Assembly: GCA_019118345.1 (NCBI GenBank)
Contig: DWZD01000046.1
Coordinates: 1-64,000, forward strand
From: Candidatus Desulfovibrio intestinavium
GTDB lineage: Bacteria > Desulfobacterota > Desulfovibrionia > Desulfovibrionales > Desulfovibrionaceae
Direction of reading: 5' to 3'
DNA: 64,000 nt
The notes beneath the pieces are model-generated. The model made no database searches. It was not told the DNA's origin and was given only the letters and a program-made list of their open reading frames with translations. A program made the position numbers and the translations under genes. Below, piece after piece: positions 18,083-27,094 of this stretch (position 1 is its first letter; the number at the start of each line of letters is the position of its first letter).

Positions 18083-19104
18083 CCGCCCTTCGGGGACGAG
18101 GCCTTCCTGCGCGGGCGGGCAGCCTTGGGCTGTCCGCCCTTTTGCGTCGGGCAACTCGGAGGGGGAGAGGCATACGGCTGGGAGGCCAATTCCGTAAAGT
18201 GGCGACGCAAGGCATCCATCAGCGCCTGGGCCTGCGGACTGATGTGCTTGTGACGACGCACCAAAATGCCATACAGCACATTGGGCAGCAAATGATCAAG
18301 CGGACAGCTGACAATGGAACTCCAGTCGGCGCCGAACATCGTTGCCCGATAGCACAGTTCATCCATAATGGCCACGCCAGCGCCAAAGCGCACGAACTGC
18401 ATGATGATATGATAATTATTGACGCTGATGACCGTTTTTTTCTGCAGCCGCTGTGCCGCATATTGCAGCGTCGGCGTTGGCCTCTCCTTGCCTTGTGAAT
18501 TTTGGAACACAACAAAGGGCAAACGTTCCAGATCGGCCTCCGTGGGGATGGAGGGAATGTTCCAGGAACAGTCCTTGCGCATGACAAGCAGGGGGCGGGC
18601 TTTCAGCAGGATTTCCATGATGTCCTCCTGCGGCAGGGCCGTCATGCCCGTGAGGCCAAAATCCAGGCAGGATTCCTTGACCGCCTGCACGATTTCAGAC
18701 GAAAGCGCTCGCTGGATACGTATATTTACTTGGGGATTGGCTGCCTGAAAGGCCGCAATGGCATCCACAGCCAGGGTGGCCACCGGCAGGGTCGCCCCCA
18801 GCTGGATGTCGCCCTGCAAGCGCCCGTCGCTGGTTCCCACCGCCGACCGCATGCTCTGCAGGGCCTCAAAGGTCGTGATGGTCCAGCCCAGAAGTTTCTT
18901 GCCTTCAGGCGTGATCCTGAGGCTTTTTTTGTACCTGTCGAACAGCACCGTATTCAGCTCGGTCTCCAACGATCGCAGCTGATAGCTGATCGTTGACGGA
19001 TTGCGGTGCATCAACTCCGCGGCCCGCCGCACGCTGCCTGTCTTGGCTACATGATAAAATCCGCGTAACCATTGAAGAAAATCTCCATTCAGTTCCGGAA
19101 TCAT
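18079..19104 (-). CDS. LysR-family transcriptional regulator
   Basis: A 341-residue LysR regulator. The N-terminal winged helix-turn-helix reads FYHVAKTGSVRRAAELMHRNPSTISYQLRSLE (residues ~18-50), followed by the linker helix and an effector domain from about residue 90 (LQGDIQLGATLPVATLAVDAI). The tail after residue 310 is unusually basic and proline-rich (KAARPRRKASSPKGG). The ATG at 19104 has GGAG six bases upstream; the TTG at 19116 is an alternative. It lies between the transporter and the flavoprotein operon and is divergent from the latter, the classical place for a regulator of both. Its likely binding dyads are at 16399-16425 and 19117-19135. Confidence 0.88.
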   Translation of the reverse strand: MIPELNGDFLQWLRGFYHVAKTGSVRRAAELMHRNPSTISYQLRSLETELNTVLFDRYKKSLRITPEGKKLLGWTITTFEALQSMRSAVGTSDGRLQGDIQLGATLPVATLAVDAIAAFQAANPQVNIRIQRALSSEIVQAVKESCLDFGLTGMTALPQEDIMEILLKARPLLVMRKDCSWNIPSIPTEADLERLPFVVFQNSQGKERPTPTLQYAAQRLQKKTVISVNNYHIIMQFVRFGAGVAIMDELCYRATMFGADWSSIVSCPLDHLLPNVLYGILVRRHKHISPQAQALMDALRRHFTELASQPYASPPPSCPTQKGGQPKAARPRRKASSPKGG

Positions 19105-19116
19105 CCCGTTCTCCAA

Positions 19117-19135
19117 TGTTTGATTTTATAAAACA
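19117..19135. promoter_or_regulatory. Second LysR-type operator, shared between lysR and the flavoprotein operon
   Basis: TGTTTGATTTTATAAAACA matches the 19-mer at 16403-16421 at 16 positions, including both ends. Its centre (19126) is about 62-65 bases before the start point expected from the TTGACA at 19155. It also sits just upstream of the lysR-type start, as needed for self-control. Confidence 0.65.
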
Positions 19136-19154
19136 ATATTTTCTTTTTTTCGAT

Positions 19155-19183
19155 TTGACAATACATGCATTTCGCATGATTTT
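19155..19183 (+). promoter_or_regulatory. Candidate promoter of the flavoprotein operon
   Basis: A consensus -35 TTGACA (19155-19160), a 17-base spacer and a weak GATTTT. A second small dyad, CATGC-ATTTC-GCATG (19164-19178), overlaps the spacer. A good -35 with poor -10 fits activation from the upstream dyad. Confidence 0.5.
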
Positions 19184-19268
19184 TTATTCACAAAGGCTGG
19201 GTCAGCCCTTGCGGCATTGCCCAACGGCCCGGCAAGACTGTCCGCCAAAAAACAAACAGGATATCGCT

Positions 19269-20942
19269 ATGAAGATGACCAAACACCCTCTCGGCACCCT
19301 GGTGGAAACCGATGTGCTCGTGATCGGCTCCGGAGCTTCGGGTTGCGGCGCGGCGCTCGGCGCGCACGACCAGGGCCTCGACGTCGTGCTGATGGACAAG
19401 GGCAAGCTGGAAAGTTCCGGCTGCATCGGTGGTGGCAATGACCATTATATGGCCGTTCTGGACGAGCCGGGCGAAGCCCACGACAGCGTGGAAGATCTTA
19501 TCAAGTTCTATGCCAAGCCGCTTAACGGCTGGTCGCCCGCCATGCTGCAAAACGGCTGGTACGCCCACATGAGATACTTTCTGGATGTGCTGGGCAAGGC
19601 CGGCGTGCAGTTCAGCAAAAAGCCGGACGGCACCTACCTGCGCACCCAGGGCTTTGGCCAGCCCGGGCGCTGGTGGGTTCATATCGCCAACGGCATGACC
19701 ATCAAGCGGGTCATGGCCCGCATCGTGCGCGAGGCCGGCATCAATACGCTCGACAACGTCATGGCGGTCAAGATCCTTACCGACGGCGGCAAGGCCTGCG
19801 GCGCGCTGGGCTGGAACGTGCGCACCGGCGAATTTGTGCTGGTTCGCGCCAAAACCGTTGTTTCCGCACAGGGACGTTCGGCCACCCGCGGCACGGACAA
19901 TTCCACCCACAATCCGTTCAATGTCTGGATGTATCCGTACAACACCAGCGCCGGTGTGGTGCTGGGCTATGATGCCGGCGCCGCCGTGACCGAACTCGAC
20001 ACCTACCAGCGCGCCACCATGCTGCCCAAGGGCTACGGCTGCCCCGGCATGAACGGCATCAACAGCTCCGGCGCGCACGAAATCAACGCTCTCGGCGAAC
20101 GTTTCATGGGCAAGTACGACCCCATGATGGAAAACGGCGTGCGCAACAACCAGATTCAGGGCACCTTCCAGGAACAGATGGAAGGCTCAGGCCCGCCCTT
20201 CTACATGGACATGCGCCATGTGGACAAGGATGTGGTGCACGAACTGCAGTATGTCCTCATGCCCGGCGACAAGGCCACCTTCGGCGACTGGGCCGACTGC
20301 ACCGGTACCGACTTCCAGCACAAACTGCTGGAAGTGGAAATCGGCGAGCTGATCTTCGGCGGCACCATCGCGGTCAACGACACCTTTGAGACCTCGGTGC
20401 CCAACCTCTTCTGCGGCAGCATCTTCCTCTACTGCTCAGGCGCCATGTGCGGCGGCTACGAGGCCGGGCGACAGGCCGGCATGCGCGCCGCCGGCATCGC
20501 CGAAGCCGGCAGGCTCAACGAGGATCTGGCCGCCAGCGTCAAGAAGGAGGTGTTCGCGCCCATGCAGGTGCCCGCCGAAGATGGCGTCACCTACAAGGAG
20601 ATTGAACAGGCCACCCGAAACGTCATGAACTACTACATGGGCTTCCGCCGCTCCATGGCCGGCATGGCCCGCGCCCTGGAAAAGATCCGCTTCCTGTCCG
20701 GTCAGGCCGGCCGCCTGCATGCCGGCAGCCTGCGCGACCTCATGCGCTGCCATGAATCCCGCGACATCCTGACCGTCTGCGAACTCGCCATTCAGGCCAC
20801 CATGGAACGCAAGGAAAGCGGCCGTTGCGTCTACAAGCTGCGGGATTACCCCGATCTGAACCCCGACATGGCCAAGCCGCTGCTGCTGATCCGCGGCGAG
20901 GACGGCCCCCGCTTCCAGTGGGGCAAGGCGCCGCTGCTGTAA
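19269..20942 (+). CDS. FAD-dependent reductase/oxidase flavoprotein, fumarate-reductase/AprA superfamily
   Basis: A 557-residue cytosolic flavoprotein without signal peptide. The FAD motif is GSGASG (residues 20-25), followed by LMDKGKLESSGCIGGGNDHYM. The substrate-side region INALGERFMGKYDP near 280 and NLFCGSIFLYCSGAMCGGYEAGRQAG near 380 have the layout of succinate dehydrogenase, fumarate reductase and adenylylsulfate reductase A subunits. The C-terminal helical part ERKESGRCVYKLRDYPDLNP also fits. The usual SdhA-type RD catalytic pair region reads RNNQ, so it is probably not a plain fumarate reductase. It is the first gene of the operon controlled from 19117-19183 and is followed after 42 bases by an Fe-S/FAD partner. 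Substrate unknown. Confidence 0.8.
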   Translation: MKMTKHPLGTLVETDVLVIGSGASGCGAALGAHDQGLDVVLMDKGKLESSGCIGGGNDHYMAVLDEPGEAHDSVEDLIKFYAKPLNGWSPAMLQNGWYAHMRYFLDVLGKAGVQFSKKPDGTYLRTQGFGQPGRWWVHIANGMTIKRVMARIVREAGINTLDNVMAVKILTDGGKACGALGWNVRTGEFVLVRAKTVVSAQGRSATRGTDNSTHNPFNVWMYPYNTSAGVVLGYDAGAAVTELDTYQRATMLPKGYGCPGMNGINSSGAHEINALGERFMGKYDPMMENGVRNNQIQGTFQEQMEGSGPPFYMDMRHVDKDVVHELQYVLMPGDKATFGDWADCTGTDFQHKLLEVEIGELIFGGTIAVNDTFETSVPNLFCGSIFLYCSGAMCGGYEAGRQAGMRAAGIAEAGRLNEDLAASVKKEVFAPMQVPAEDGVTYKEIEQATRNVMNYYMGFRRSMAGMARALEKIRFLSGQAGRLHAGSLRDLMRCHESRDILTVCELAIQATMERKESGRCVYKLRDYPDLNPDMAKPLLLIRGEDGPRFQWGKAPLL

Positions 20943-20984
20943 TGCCTGTAGCATTCCTTATGCATTTCTCAAGGAGTTTCCATC

Positions 20985-22685
20985 ATGCCCCCGAGATATA
21001 GCCGTGAAATAACGCGCCCCGTTGTGCTGGGCGCCCAGCTGAAAGAGCAGTTCCGCACTTCGCCCTGCGAAGCCTCCTGTCCCATCGGCAATTCCATCCA
21101 GAAGATGCATTCGCTCATCGAGAAGGGCCAGTTCACCGAAGCCCTGCGCTATTTGCGGGCCAAAAATCCCTTCCCGGGCATTACCGGTCGCGTCTGCCCC
21201 CACTTCTGCATGGATGCCTGCAACCGCAAGGAAATGGACGGCTGCCTGAACATCCGCGCCCTGGAACGGGCGGCCGAGACCTTTGCCGAACGCGGGCACG
21301 TCTTCTTCAAGCGCCGTCCCGCCACCGGCAAGAAGGCCGCCGTCATCGGCGGCGGCCCCGCCGGCCTGACGGCCGCCTACTTCCTGGCCCTGCTGGGCCA
21401 TGAGGTCACCATCTACGAAGCCGAACCCCTGCTGGGCGGCGTGCCGCGCTACGGCGTGCCCAATTTCCGCCTGCCCCGCGATGTGGTGGATCGTGAAGTG
21501 GGTCTGGTGCTGGAAGCCGGCGTGCGCGCCTGCGTCAATACCCGCGTGGGCGTTGACATCAGCATGGACGAGATCGCCTCCCGCAGCGATGCCGTCATCG
21601 TGGCCACCGGCGTGCCCGCTGAAAACAGCCTGCCCATCCCCGGCGCCGAAAAAGCCGTCAAGGCCGTGGAGTTTTTGCGCGCCTCAGCTCTGGGCCAGAA
21701 CACCGGCAAGATCGGCAAGAACGTCGTCATCATGGGCGGCGGCGGCGTGGCTTTCGACTGCGCCTTCACCGCCCGCCGTCTCGGCGCCGAGAATGTCCAT
21801 ATCCTCTGTCTGGAAAAGGCCGGCGAGATGCGCGCTCCCGCCGACGATCTGGTACTGGCCGCCAAGGAGGGCATCCATGTGCACAATGCCTGCACCATGT
21901 CCGCCATCCGTACCAATGGCGATCAGGTCAGCGGTGTGGATTACTTTGAGGTCAAGGACTGCCATTTTGACGAAAAGGGCAAGCTGACCCTGGAAGCCGT
22001 GCCCGGAGGCGAGCATGTGCTGGATTGCGATACCGTGATCTTTGCCGTGGGTATGAAAACGGATCTGTCTTTCCTGGGCGAACATGCCGGCGGTCTGGAG
22101 CTGACCCCCCGCAACTGGATCAAGGTGGACGACAGTCAGCGCACCTCCAAGGCGGGCGTCTTTGCCGCCGGCGACGTGTCGGCCGGCCCCGCTTCCATTG
22201 CCCGCGCCGTGGGCGACGGCCGCCGTGCCGCCTTTGCCGCGCATCAGATGCTGACCGGCACCAGCAGCCGCGTCTACGCCCTGAACGAAGAAAACATGAT
22301 CGAAGACTGTGACGCCCTGGGCAGCGACGCCGCCCCCTATGTGGTGCAGTACGCCGACATCTACGGGATTGCGCAGTATGAGAGCGTGCCTTCCGAAAAG
22401 GAAGCCGAAAACGCCTGCACCAAGGCCTTTGCCGAACTCAACCTGGGCCTGACCGCGGAACAGGCCCGGAAGGAAGCCGCCCGCTGCTTCCACTGCGGTC
22501 ACTGCAAGGCCTGCGGCACCTGCGTCGAGGACTGCCCCGGCTATGTGCTGGAAATGCGTCCCTGCCAGGAAGCGGAACGCCCTGAAATGGTGCATGGCGA
22601 AGAGTGCTGGCATTGCGCCAACTGCCGTACCAGCTGCCCCTGCAGCGCCATCGGCTTCACCTTCCCCCTGTTTATGCAAGTCTAG
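20985..22685 (+). CDS. GltD-like NAD(P)H-dependent FAD oxidoreductase with N- and C-terminal Fe-S clusters
   Basis: A 566-residue electron-transfer protein. The N-terminal helical Fe-S domain has CEASC at 28-32 and RVCPHFCMDACN near 70-80, as in glutamate synthase small chain and dihydropyrimidine dehydrogenase. It is followed by the FAD site GGGPAGLTAAY near 122 and an NAD(P) site MGGGGVAFDCAF near 252. The C-terminus has a ferredoxin-like module with CFHCGHCKACGTCVEDCPG and CWHCANCRTSCPCSAI. Such proteins pass electrons from NAD(P)H through FAD to Fe-S clusters. It follows the flavoprotein gene after 42 bases with AAGGAG before the ATG, and is probably that protein's redox partner. Confidence 0.82.
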   Translation: MPPRYSREITRPVVLGAQLKEQFRTSPCEASCPIGNSIQKMHSLIEKGQFTEALRYLRAKNPFPGITGRVCPHFCMDACNRKEMDGCLNIRALERAAETFAERGHVFFKRRPATGKKAAVIGGGPAGLTAAYFLALLGHEVTIYEAEPLLGGVPRYGVPNFRLPRDVVDREVGLVLEAGVRACVNTRVGVDISMDEIASRSDAVIVATGVPAENSLPIPGAEKAVKAVEFLRASALGQNTGKIGKNVVIMGGGGVAFDCAFTARRLGAENVHILCLEKAGEMRAPADDLVLAAKEGIHVHNACTMSAIRTNGDQVSGVDYFEVKDCHFDEKGKLTLEAVPGGEHVLDCDTVIFAVGMKTDLSFLGEHAGGLELTPRNWIKVDDSQRTSKAGVFAAGDVSAGPASIARAVGDGRRAAFAAHQMLTGTSSRVYALNEENMIEDCDALGSDAAPYVVQYADIYGIAQYESVPSEKEAENACTKAFAELNLGLTAEQARKEAARCFHCGHCKACGTCVEDCPGYVLEMRPCQEAERPEMVHGEECWHCANCRTSCPCSAIGFTFPLFMQV

Positions 22686-22694
22686 CATGATGGA

Positions 22695-22720
22695 AAGGGC
22701 GGATCGCACGATCCGCCCTT
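22695..22720. terminator. Strong symmetric hairpin after the GltD-like gene
   Basis: Perfect 12-base arms (AAGGGCGGATCG and CGATCCGCCCTT) around two bases, ten bases after the stop. It probably ends the first two-gene transcript or tempers read-through into the porin gene. Confidence 0.7.
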
Positions 22721-22833
22721 CTCCCACAACGGCATCATCCCCCCTGAGGCATCCTTTTGGCCTCCGGGTCTGTTTCTGTACCCAAAATTCAGGGCATCGG
22801 CCCCCAACATACTGTCTCTCTGGAGGAAGAACC

Positions 22834-24365
22834 ATGAAAAAATCTGGTGCCTGCTGCTGGCAGCGGCCATGATGGCGGGAGCCGCCCGGCCAAGCCATGC
22901 GGTGGAATTCAAGGCCAAGGGGGTCTGGCTGACGAGTTTCCAGTATGGTCAGAACGGCAACTTCACCCATGGCGGCCATACCGGCTATGACCCGAGCGAG
23001 GATGAATTTGAAGCCCGCTCCCGCGTCCGTCTGCTCATCGACGCCGTGGCCGACGAGAACCTTTCCGGTCAGGTCTATTTTGAAATAGGCAAATCCATCT
23101 GGGGCAAGGACAACAATCCCCAGGGCGGCATGGCCCTCGGGGCTGATGCGTCCATCATCAAGCTCAAGAGGGCTTACATCGACTGGCGCATCCCCGACAC
23201 GGACATGAAGCTGCGCATGGGCATTCAGGGTATCGGCCTGCCGTATATTGCCATGGACGGCCCCACGGTCTTCCAGTCCGACGTGGCCGCCATCACGGTC
23301 AGCCATGCGTTCAACGACAATGTGAGCCTCTCCGCATTCTGGGCACGTCCCTACAATGACAACTATGCGGGCGGCGCCAATGGCAGTCAGGCAAACTTCA
23401 TGGACAACATGGACATGGCCGGTCTGGTGCTGCCGTTGCGGTTTGACGGCCTCAAGCTGACGCCCTGGGGCATGTTTGCCGCCATCGGCCCCAATACGTT
23501 CCGCAACAACAATGGCTATATCAACCAGCAGATCAACGGCGTCAACGGCAACTACATCCGCAGCGGCATGCTGCCACTGCGGGCCGACCTGCTGAGCCAC
23601 GGGGAAAAACTGAATGCCTACGGCACGGCCTGGTGGGGCGGCATCAGCGGCGAGATAGCCGCATGGGAGGAACCCTTCCGCATCGCCTGGGATGCCATGT
23701 ACGGCAGCGTGACCTATGGCGACAGCTCCCTGAACCGCGCCGGCTGGATGGCCGCCCTGCTGCTGGAATACAAGCTGGACTGGACGACCCTCGGCCTGTA
23801 CGGCTGGTACAGCTCGGGCGATGACGACGACACGGGGAACGGTTCCGAGCGTCTGCCCACCATCAGCAACGACTATGGCGTCGCCAGCTTCTCCGGCACC
23901 TTCATCGGCCCGGATATCAACGGGGTGGAACGGGATCGCGTTATCGGCAACAACCTGGTGGGAACCTGGGGCGTGGGCTTTCGCCTGAAAGACATGAGCT
24001 TTTGGGACGACCTCAAGCACACCTTCCACATCAGCCTGCTGGGGGGCACCAATGCTCCCGGCATCCTGAAGAAATTTCATGAGAAGACCGGCTACTGGAT
24101 GACGCCCAACAACCCCGAGGCGCAAGGGGTGAACGCCATAGGCCGTGAAAGCATGTATCTCACGACCAGGGACTATGCGGTGGAATTTGGCCTGCTCAAT
24201 GAATACAAAATCTACGACAATCTTCAGCTCAATGTGGAAGCCTCCTATGTGGCCCCGTGTCTGGACATGTCCGACGATGTCTGGGGCCAGAGCCTGACGG
24301 GAGGCAATCATCGCGACCTCCGCGATGCCTGGAACGTGAGCATGCTCTTTATCTACGCTTTTTAG
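22834..24365 (+). pseudogene. Outer-membrane homotrimeric porin, frameshifted in the signal peptide
   Basis: The 16-stranded-type porin typical of Desulfovibrio: VEFKAKGVWLTSFQYGQNG at the mature start, EARSRVRLLIDAVADENLSGQVYFEIGKS, many short amphipathic strands and a terminal phenylalanine (LFIYAF). It has about 500 residues, as expected. The ATG at 22834 has an excellent GGAGG site. With the six A bases that follow (22837-22842) its frame stops after 12 codons. One more A would give MKKIWCLLLAAAMMAG, a classical signal peptide joined in frame to the porin. As printed, the only in-frame ATG is 22869, which has no ribosome site and would remove most of the signal. It is either a sequence error, a true null allele, or slippage control. 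Confidence 0.8.
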
Positions 24366-24383
24366 CCATTGCTCCCGAAGACG

Positions 24384-24412
24384 GGCACGGCCGGCTCCCC
24401 TGCGGCCGTGCC
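24384..24412. terminator. Hairpin between porin and ferredoxin genes
   Basis: Perfect ten-base arms (GGCACGGCCG and CGGCCGTGCC), nine-base loop, no T-tract. It may attenuate or mark a processing point before the ferredoxin gene. Confidence 0.5.
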
Positions 24413-24424
24413 AAAGGAAAGACC

Positions 24425-24667
24425 ATGATCGAAAGAATCGATGCTGCCCTCTGTACCGGCTGCGGCGCCTGTGTGCAAAAATGCCCTCTGGACGCCCTGC
24501 GTCTCAATGCGTACGGAAAGGCTTTCATCGCCTATGCCGACGACTGCATGACCTGCTATATTTGCGAACGGCTGTGTCCGTCAGGCGCCATTTTCGTGCA
24601 CCCGTTCCGGGAAGAACTGCCGCCTGTTTTCCCCGACATCCCCAAGGCCCTGGGCGGAGGTTTGTAA
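24425..24667 (+). CDS. 2[4Fe-4S] ferredoxin
   Basis: An 80-residue bacterial-type ferredoxin. Cluster motifs are CTGCGACVQKCP (Cys 10, 13, 16, 20) and CMTCYICERLCP (Cys 41, 44, 47, 51). A short tail after residue 58 ends GGGL. The ATG has AAAGGAAAG upstream. The flavoprotein gene that follows begins one base after the stop, so the two are translated together and probably form a small iron-sulfur plus flavoprotein pair, comparable in layout to adenylylsulfate reductase B and A subunits but much smaller on the Fe-S side. Confidence 0.9.
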   Translation: MIERIDAALCTGCGACVQKCPLDALRLNAYGKAFIAYADDCMTCYICERLCPSGAIFVHPFREELPPVFPDIPKALGGGL

Positions 24668-24668
24668 G

Positions 24669-26391
24669 ATGAACAGACATCATATCGCCACGGACGTCCT
24701 GATTGTGGGCGGCGGTTCTGCCGGACTGTGGGCCGCCTGCCGCTGTTCCGAACTGGCTCCTGAAGCCCGCATCTGCATCGTGGACAAAGGCCCCCGCGAC
24801 TGGGGGCGGCCTGATGACAATGGCCGGAGGGGACTTTGAAGCCGTCCTGCCGCCCGATGATGTGGACGCCTGGGTTCAGGATTTCGTCTACTATTTTGAC
24901 GGGCTTTGCGACCAGAACCTCATGGAGGAAATCCTGAAACGCTCCGCCGACCGGCTGCAGGACTACGAACGCTTCGGCTGCGAATTTTTCAGAAAGGAGG
25001 ACGGCGGCAGGAAGTTCGTCCCCCAGCGGGGACTGGAGCATGTGAAGCTGTACCCCGCCCGGCTCAAGGGCCACGGCGGCGAACTGATGGTCAAAAACAT
25101 CGTGCGGCAGCTCAAGGATCGCTCGGTGGAGCGGCTGGGACGCATCCTGCTGACCGAACTGCTGCAAAGGGACGGATGCGTGTGCGGCGCCCTGGGGTTT
25201 GATGCCCTCAACGGCGACCTGTACCGCTTTGACGCCCGCGTGGTCATCGCCGCCAGCGGCACGGGCGGCTGGAAGGCCTCCTACGGCAAGAACACGCCTA
25301 CCGGCGAAACCATGCGGATGGCCTATGACGCCGGGGCCGTGCTGCAACATCTGGAATTTGCCCGCATCTGGAATATGCCCCGCCTCTTCGGCTGGGAAGG
25401 CCAGACCGTGCTGATGCCCCTGGGGGCGCGCTTCGTCAATGCCCGGGGAGAAGCCTTCATGGAGCGGTATTCGCCCGTGCTTGGCTCCAACACCGACCCG
25501 CACTATACCACCATAGCCATGGCCATGGAAATCCGGGCCGGACGGGGGCCTATCACCTTTGATCTGAGCCGCATCCGGCAAGAGGATCTCATCCTGCTGC
25601 GTCCCCAGAACGGCTGGCAGAAGCTGAACCATGACAAGCTGGCGGCCCTCGGGCTGGATCTGTTCCGCGACGCCACGGAATGGGTGCCCCAGATGACGGT
25701 CTCATACGGCGGCCTGCGGGCCGATGCCTGGGGCAATACCAATCTGAAGGGCCTGCTGGCCGCCGGCACCGCCCGTGCCACCGAACCCGGCGTCTACGCC
25801 GGCGGCTTCGCCCTGATGACCACTTCCGTGCTGGGGCATATGGCCGGAGAGAATGCGGCCCGCCTGCTCGGGACGCTGCCCGAGGTGAAGAGCGATCTCT
25901 CCGAAGCGGAGCTTGCCGCCCGGCAGCAGGCGCTGTTCGCCCCTCTGGGCAGGAGCGGCCCCAGCCCCAAGGAAGTGCTGACCGCCATCCAGAGAACGGT
26001 TTTTCCGTACGGCGTTTCCATTCTCAAGAACGAAACCGATCTGCGGGCCGCGCTCAGGGAGCTGGAGCGCATCAGGACAGAAGACCTGCCGCGCATGGCG
26101 GCCGCGGATCCCCATTGCCTGCTCAAGCTGCATGAGACCCGCGGCGTGGCCTTTGTCAGCGAAATGTATGTACGGGCTTCCCTGGAACGCCGGGAAACCC
26201 GCGCAGGCCACTACCGGGAAGATTGCCCCCAACGCGACGCGGCGTGGCTCGCCTGGCTCTGCCTGCGCAAGGACAGGGCCGGTTTGCCGGAATTTTTCCG
26301 CATCCCGGTGCCGCTGGAGCAGTACAAGCATCCCGTGGAGCGCTACTATCAGGACAACTTCGCATTCCCGGTCAGCACAGGCGCGCGGTGA
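24669..26391 (+). pseudogene. Second FAD flavoprotein (fumarate-reductase/AprA superfamily), frameshifted near codon 45
   Basis: Starts ATG at 24669, one base after the ferredoxin stop, and reads TDVLIVGGGSAGLWAACRC (FAD motif GGGSAG), then leaves frame and stops at 24837-24839. The rest continues one frame over: LMTMAGGDFEAVLPPDD, GLEHVKLYPARLKGHGGELM, ARFVNARGEAFMERYSP, then VSYGGLRADAWGNT and YVRASLERRETRAGHYREDCP. Removing one base from the C5 tract (24791-24795) or the G5 tract (24802-24806) joins both parts into about 573 residues. It has no signal peptide. It is related to, but clearly different from, the first flavoprotein of this locus. Substrate unknown; partner probably the adjoining ferredoxin. 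Confidence 0.78.
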
Positions 26392-26433
26392 GACAACGGA
26401 CGCCGGGGCGGATCCCCCTCCCCCTGACCATCT

Positions 26434-26462
26434 CCGGCAGCCGGGAATCCCCCGGCTGCCGG
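26434..26462 (+). terminator. Hairpin downstream of the second flavoprotein gene
   Basis: Twelve perfect pairs with a five-base loop, 43 bases after the stop. GC-rich with no T-tract, so termination strength is uncertain. Confidence 0.5.
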
Positions 26463-26684
26463 CCGCCGCGGCGACAGGCACACTGTCCCGCGGCTTTTCG
26501 CAATCCGCGCCCTGTGCGGGAATATGGCCCCATCAGAAAGCCCGGCATCTGCCGTGAGAAGGGTCGGCAACATCCTTGCGGACGCCGCGCGCTCCCGGTC
26601 AGGATCCGCAGTGCCCTCGGCGCATCCTGCGCCAGACAACAGGGGCGACGGCGAGACCGCCGAACCGTCGGACAACGAATGCAC

Positions 26685-26718
26685 AAGGGGGAAAGCGCCT
26701 TGCGGCGTTTTCCCCCTT
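26685..26718. terminator. Bidirectional intrinsic terminator
   Basis: AAGGGGGAAAGCGCC pairs with GGCGTTTTCCCCCTT (one wobble) around four bases. It lies 35 bases beyond the stop of the minus-strand gene at 26753 and serves it, and can also stop the plus-strand operon. Confidence 0.7.
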
Positions 26719-26752
26719 TGCGGACGGACAACAGCACATGCCCGGACGGCAT

Positions 26753-27055
26753 TCAGCTGTCGGCCTTCTCTCCCATCCATCTTTCCAGCGCATCAATGAT
26801 CTTGCGGGCCTGATCGGCACTGGAAATGGTGAACTTGGACTGCATGCGGTATTCGCCGCCCACTTTCTTGTAACGGCGGATGGTGTACTTGTCCGGCCCG
26901 TAGCCATTCACCTGCGGTCGCCACTCCTGATAGCGGAACAGAATGGTCGTCCACGCACCCTTGCTCAGGATCACCTTGTCCAGTTCCTTGATGACGGTGG
27001 TGCCGTCCTCCTCATAATGGACTGTCAGATCATCAATGCTTTCGCTCAACGTCAT
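26753..27055 (-). CDS. Small conserved-looking protein of unknown function
   Basis: One hundred residues, soluble, mixed charge, no signal or membrane segment. The central part (LSKGAWTTILFRYQEWRPQ, then YTIRRYKKVGGEY) alternates hydrophobic and polar residues like beta strands, and the end (ADQARKIIDALERWMG) is a likely amphipathic helix. I do not recognise the family; the strand-strand-helix plan is loosely like small nucleic-acid-binding folds of the PC4 type, which is only a guess. It is 39 bases downstream of another small gene on the same strand and is followed by a terminator, supporting a real transcript. Confidence 0.6.
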   Translation of the reverse strand: MTLSESIDDLTVHYEEDGTTVIKELDKVILSKGAWTTILFRYQEWRPQVNGYGPDKYTIRRYKKVGGEYRMQSKFTISSADQARKIIDALERWMGEKADS

Positions 27056-27094
27056 ACCCCCGGCGGGTGGAAAATCCGTGCACAGATTGAGGGG

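Larger units (their letters stand above)
26392..26752. other. Non-coding interval with two hairpins between convergent units
   Basis: About 360 bases. A perfect 12-base hairpin lies at 26434-26462 (CCGGCAGCCGGG and its complement around AATCC), and a terminator at 26685-26718. No frame here has family-like sequence or a ribosome site. Confidence 0.6.

Noticed and set aside
19269..20942. Calling the first flavoprotein adenylylsulfate reductase AprA
   Set aside because: AprA is larger (over 600 residues) and is paired with a specific AprB; this protein is shorter and is followed by a GltD-like oxidoreductase.
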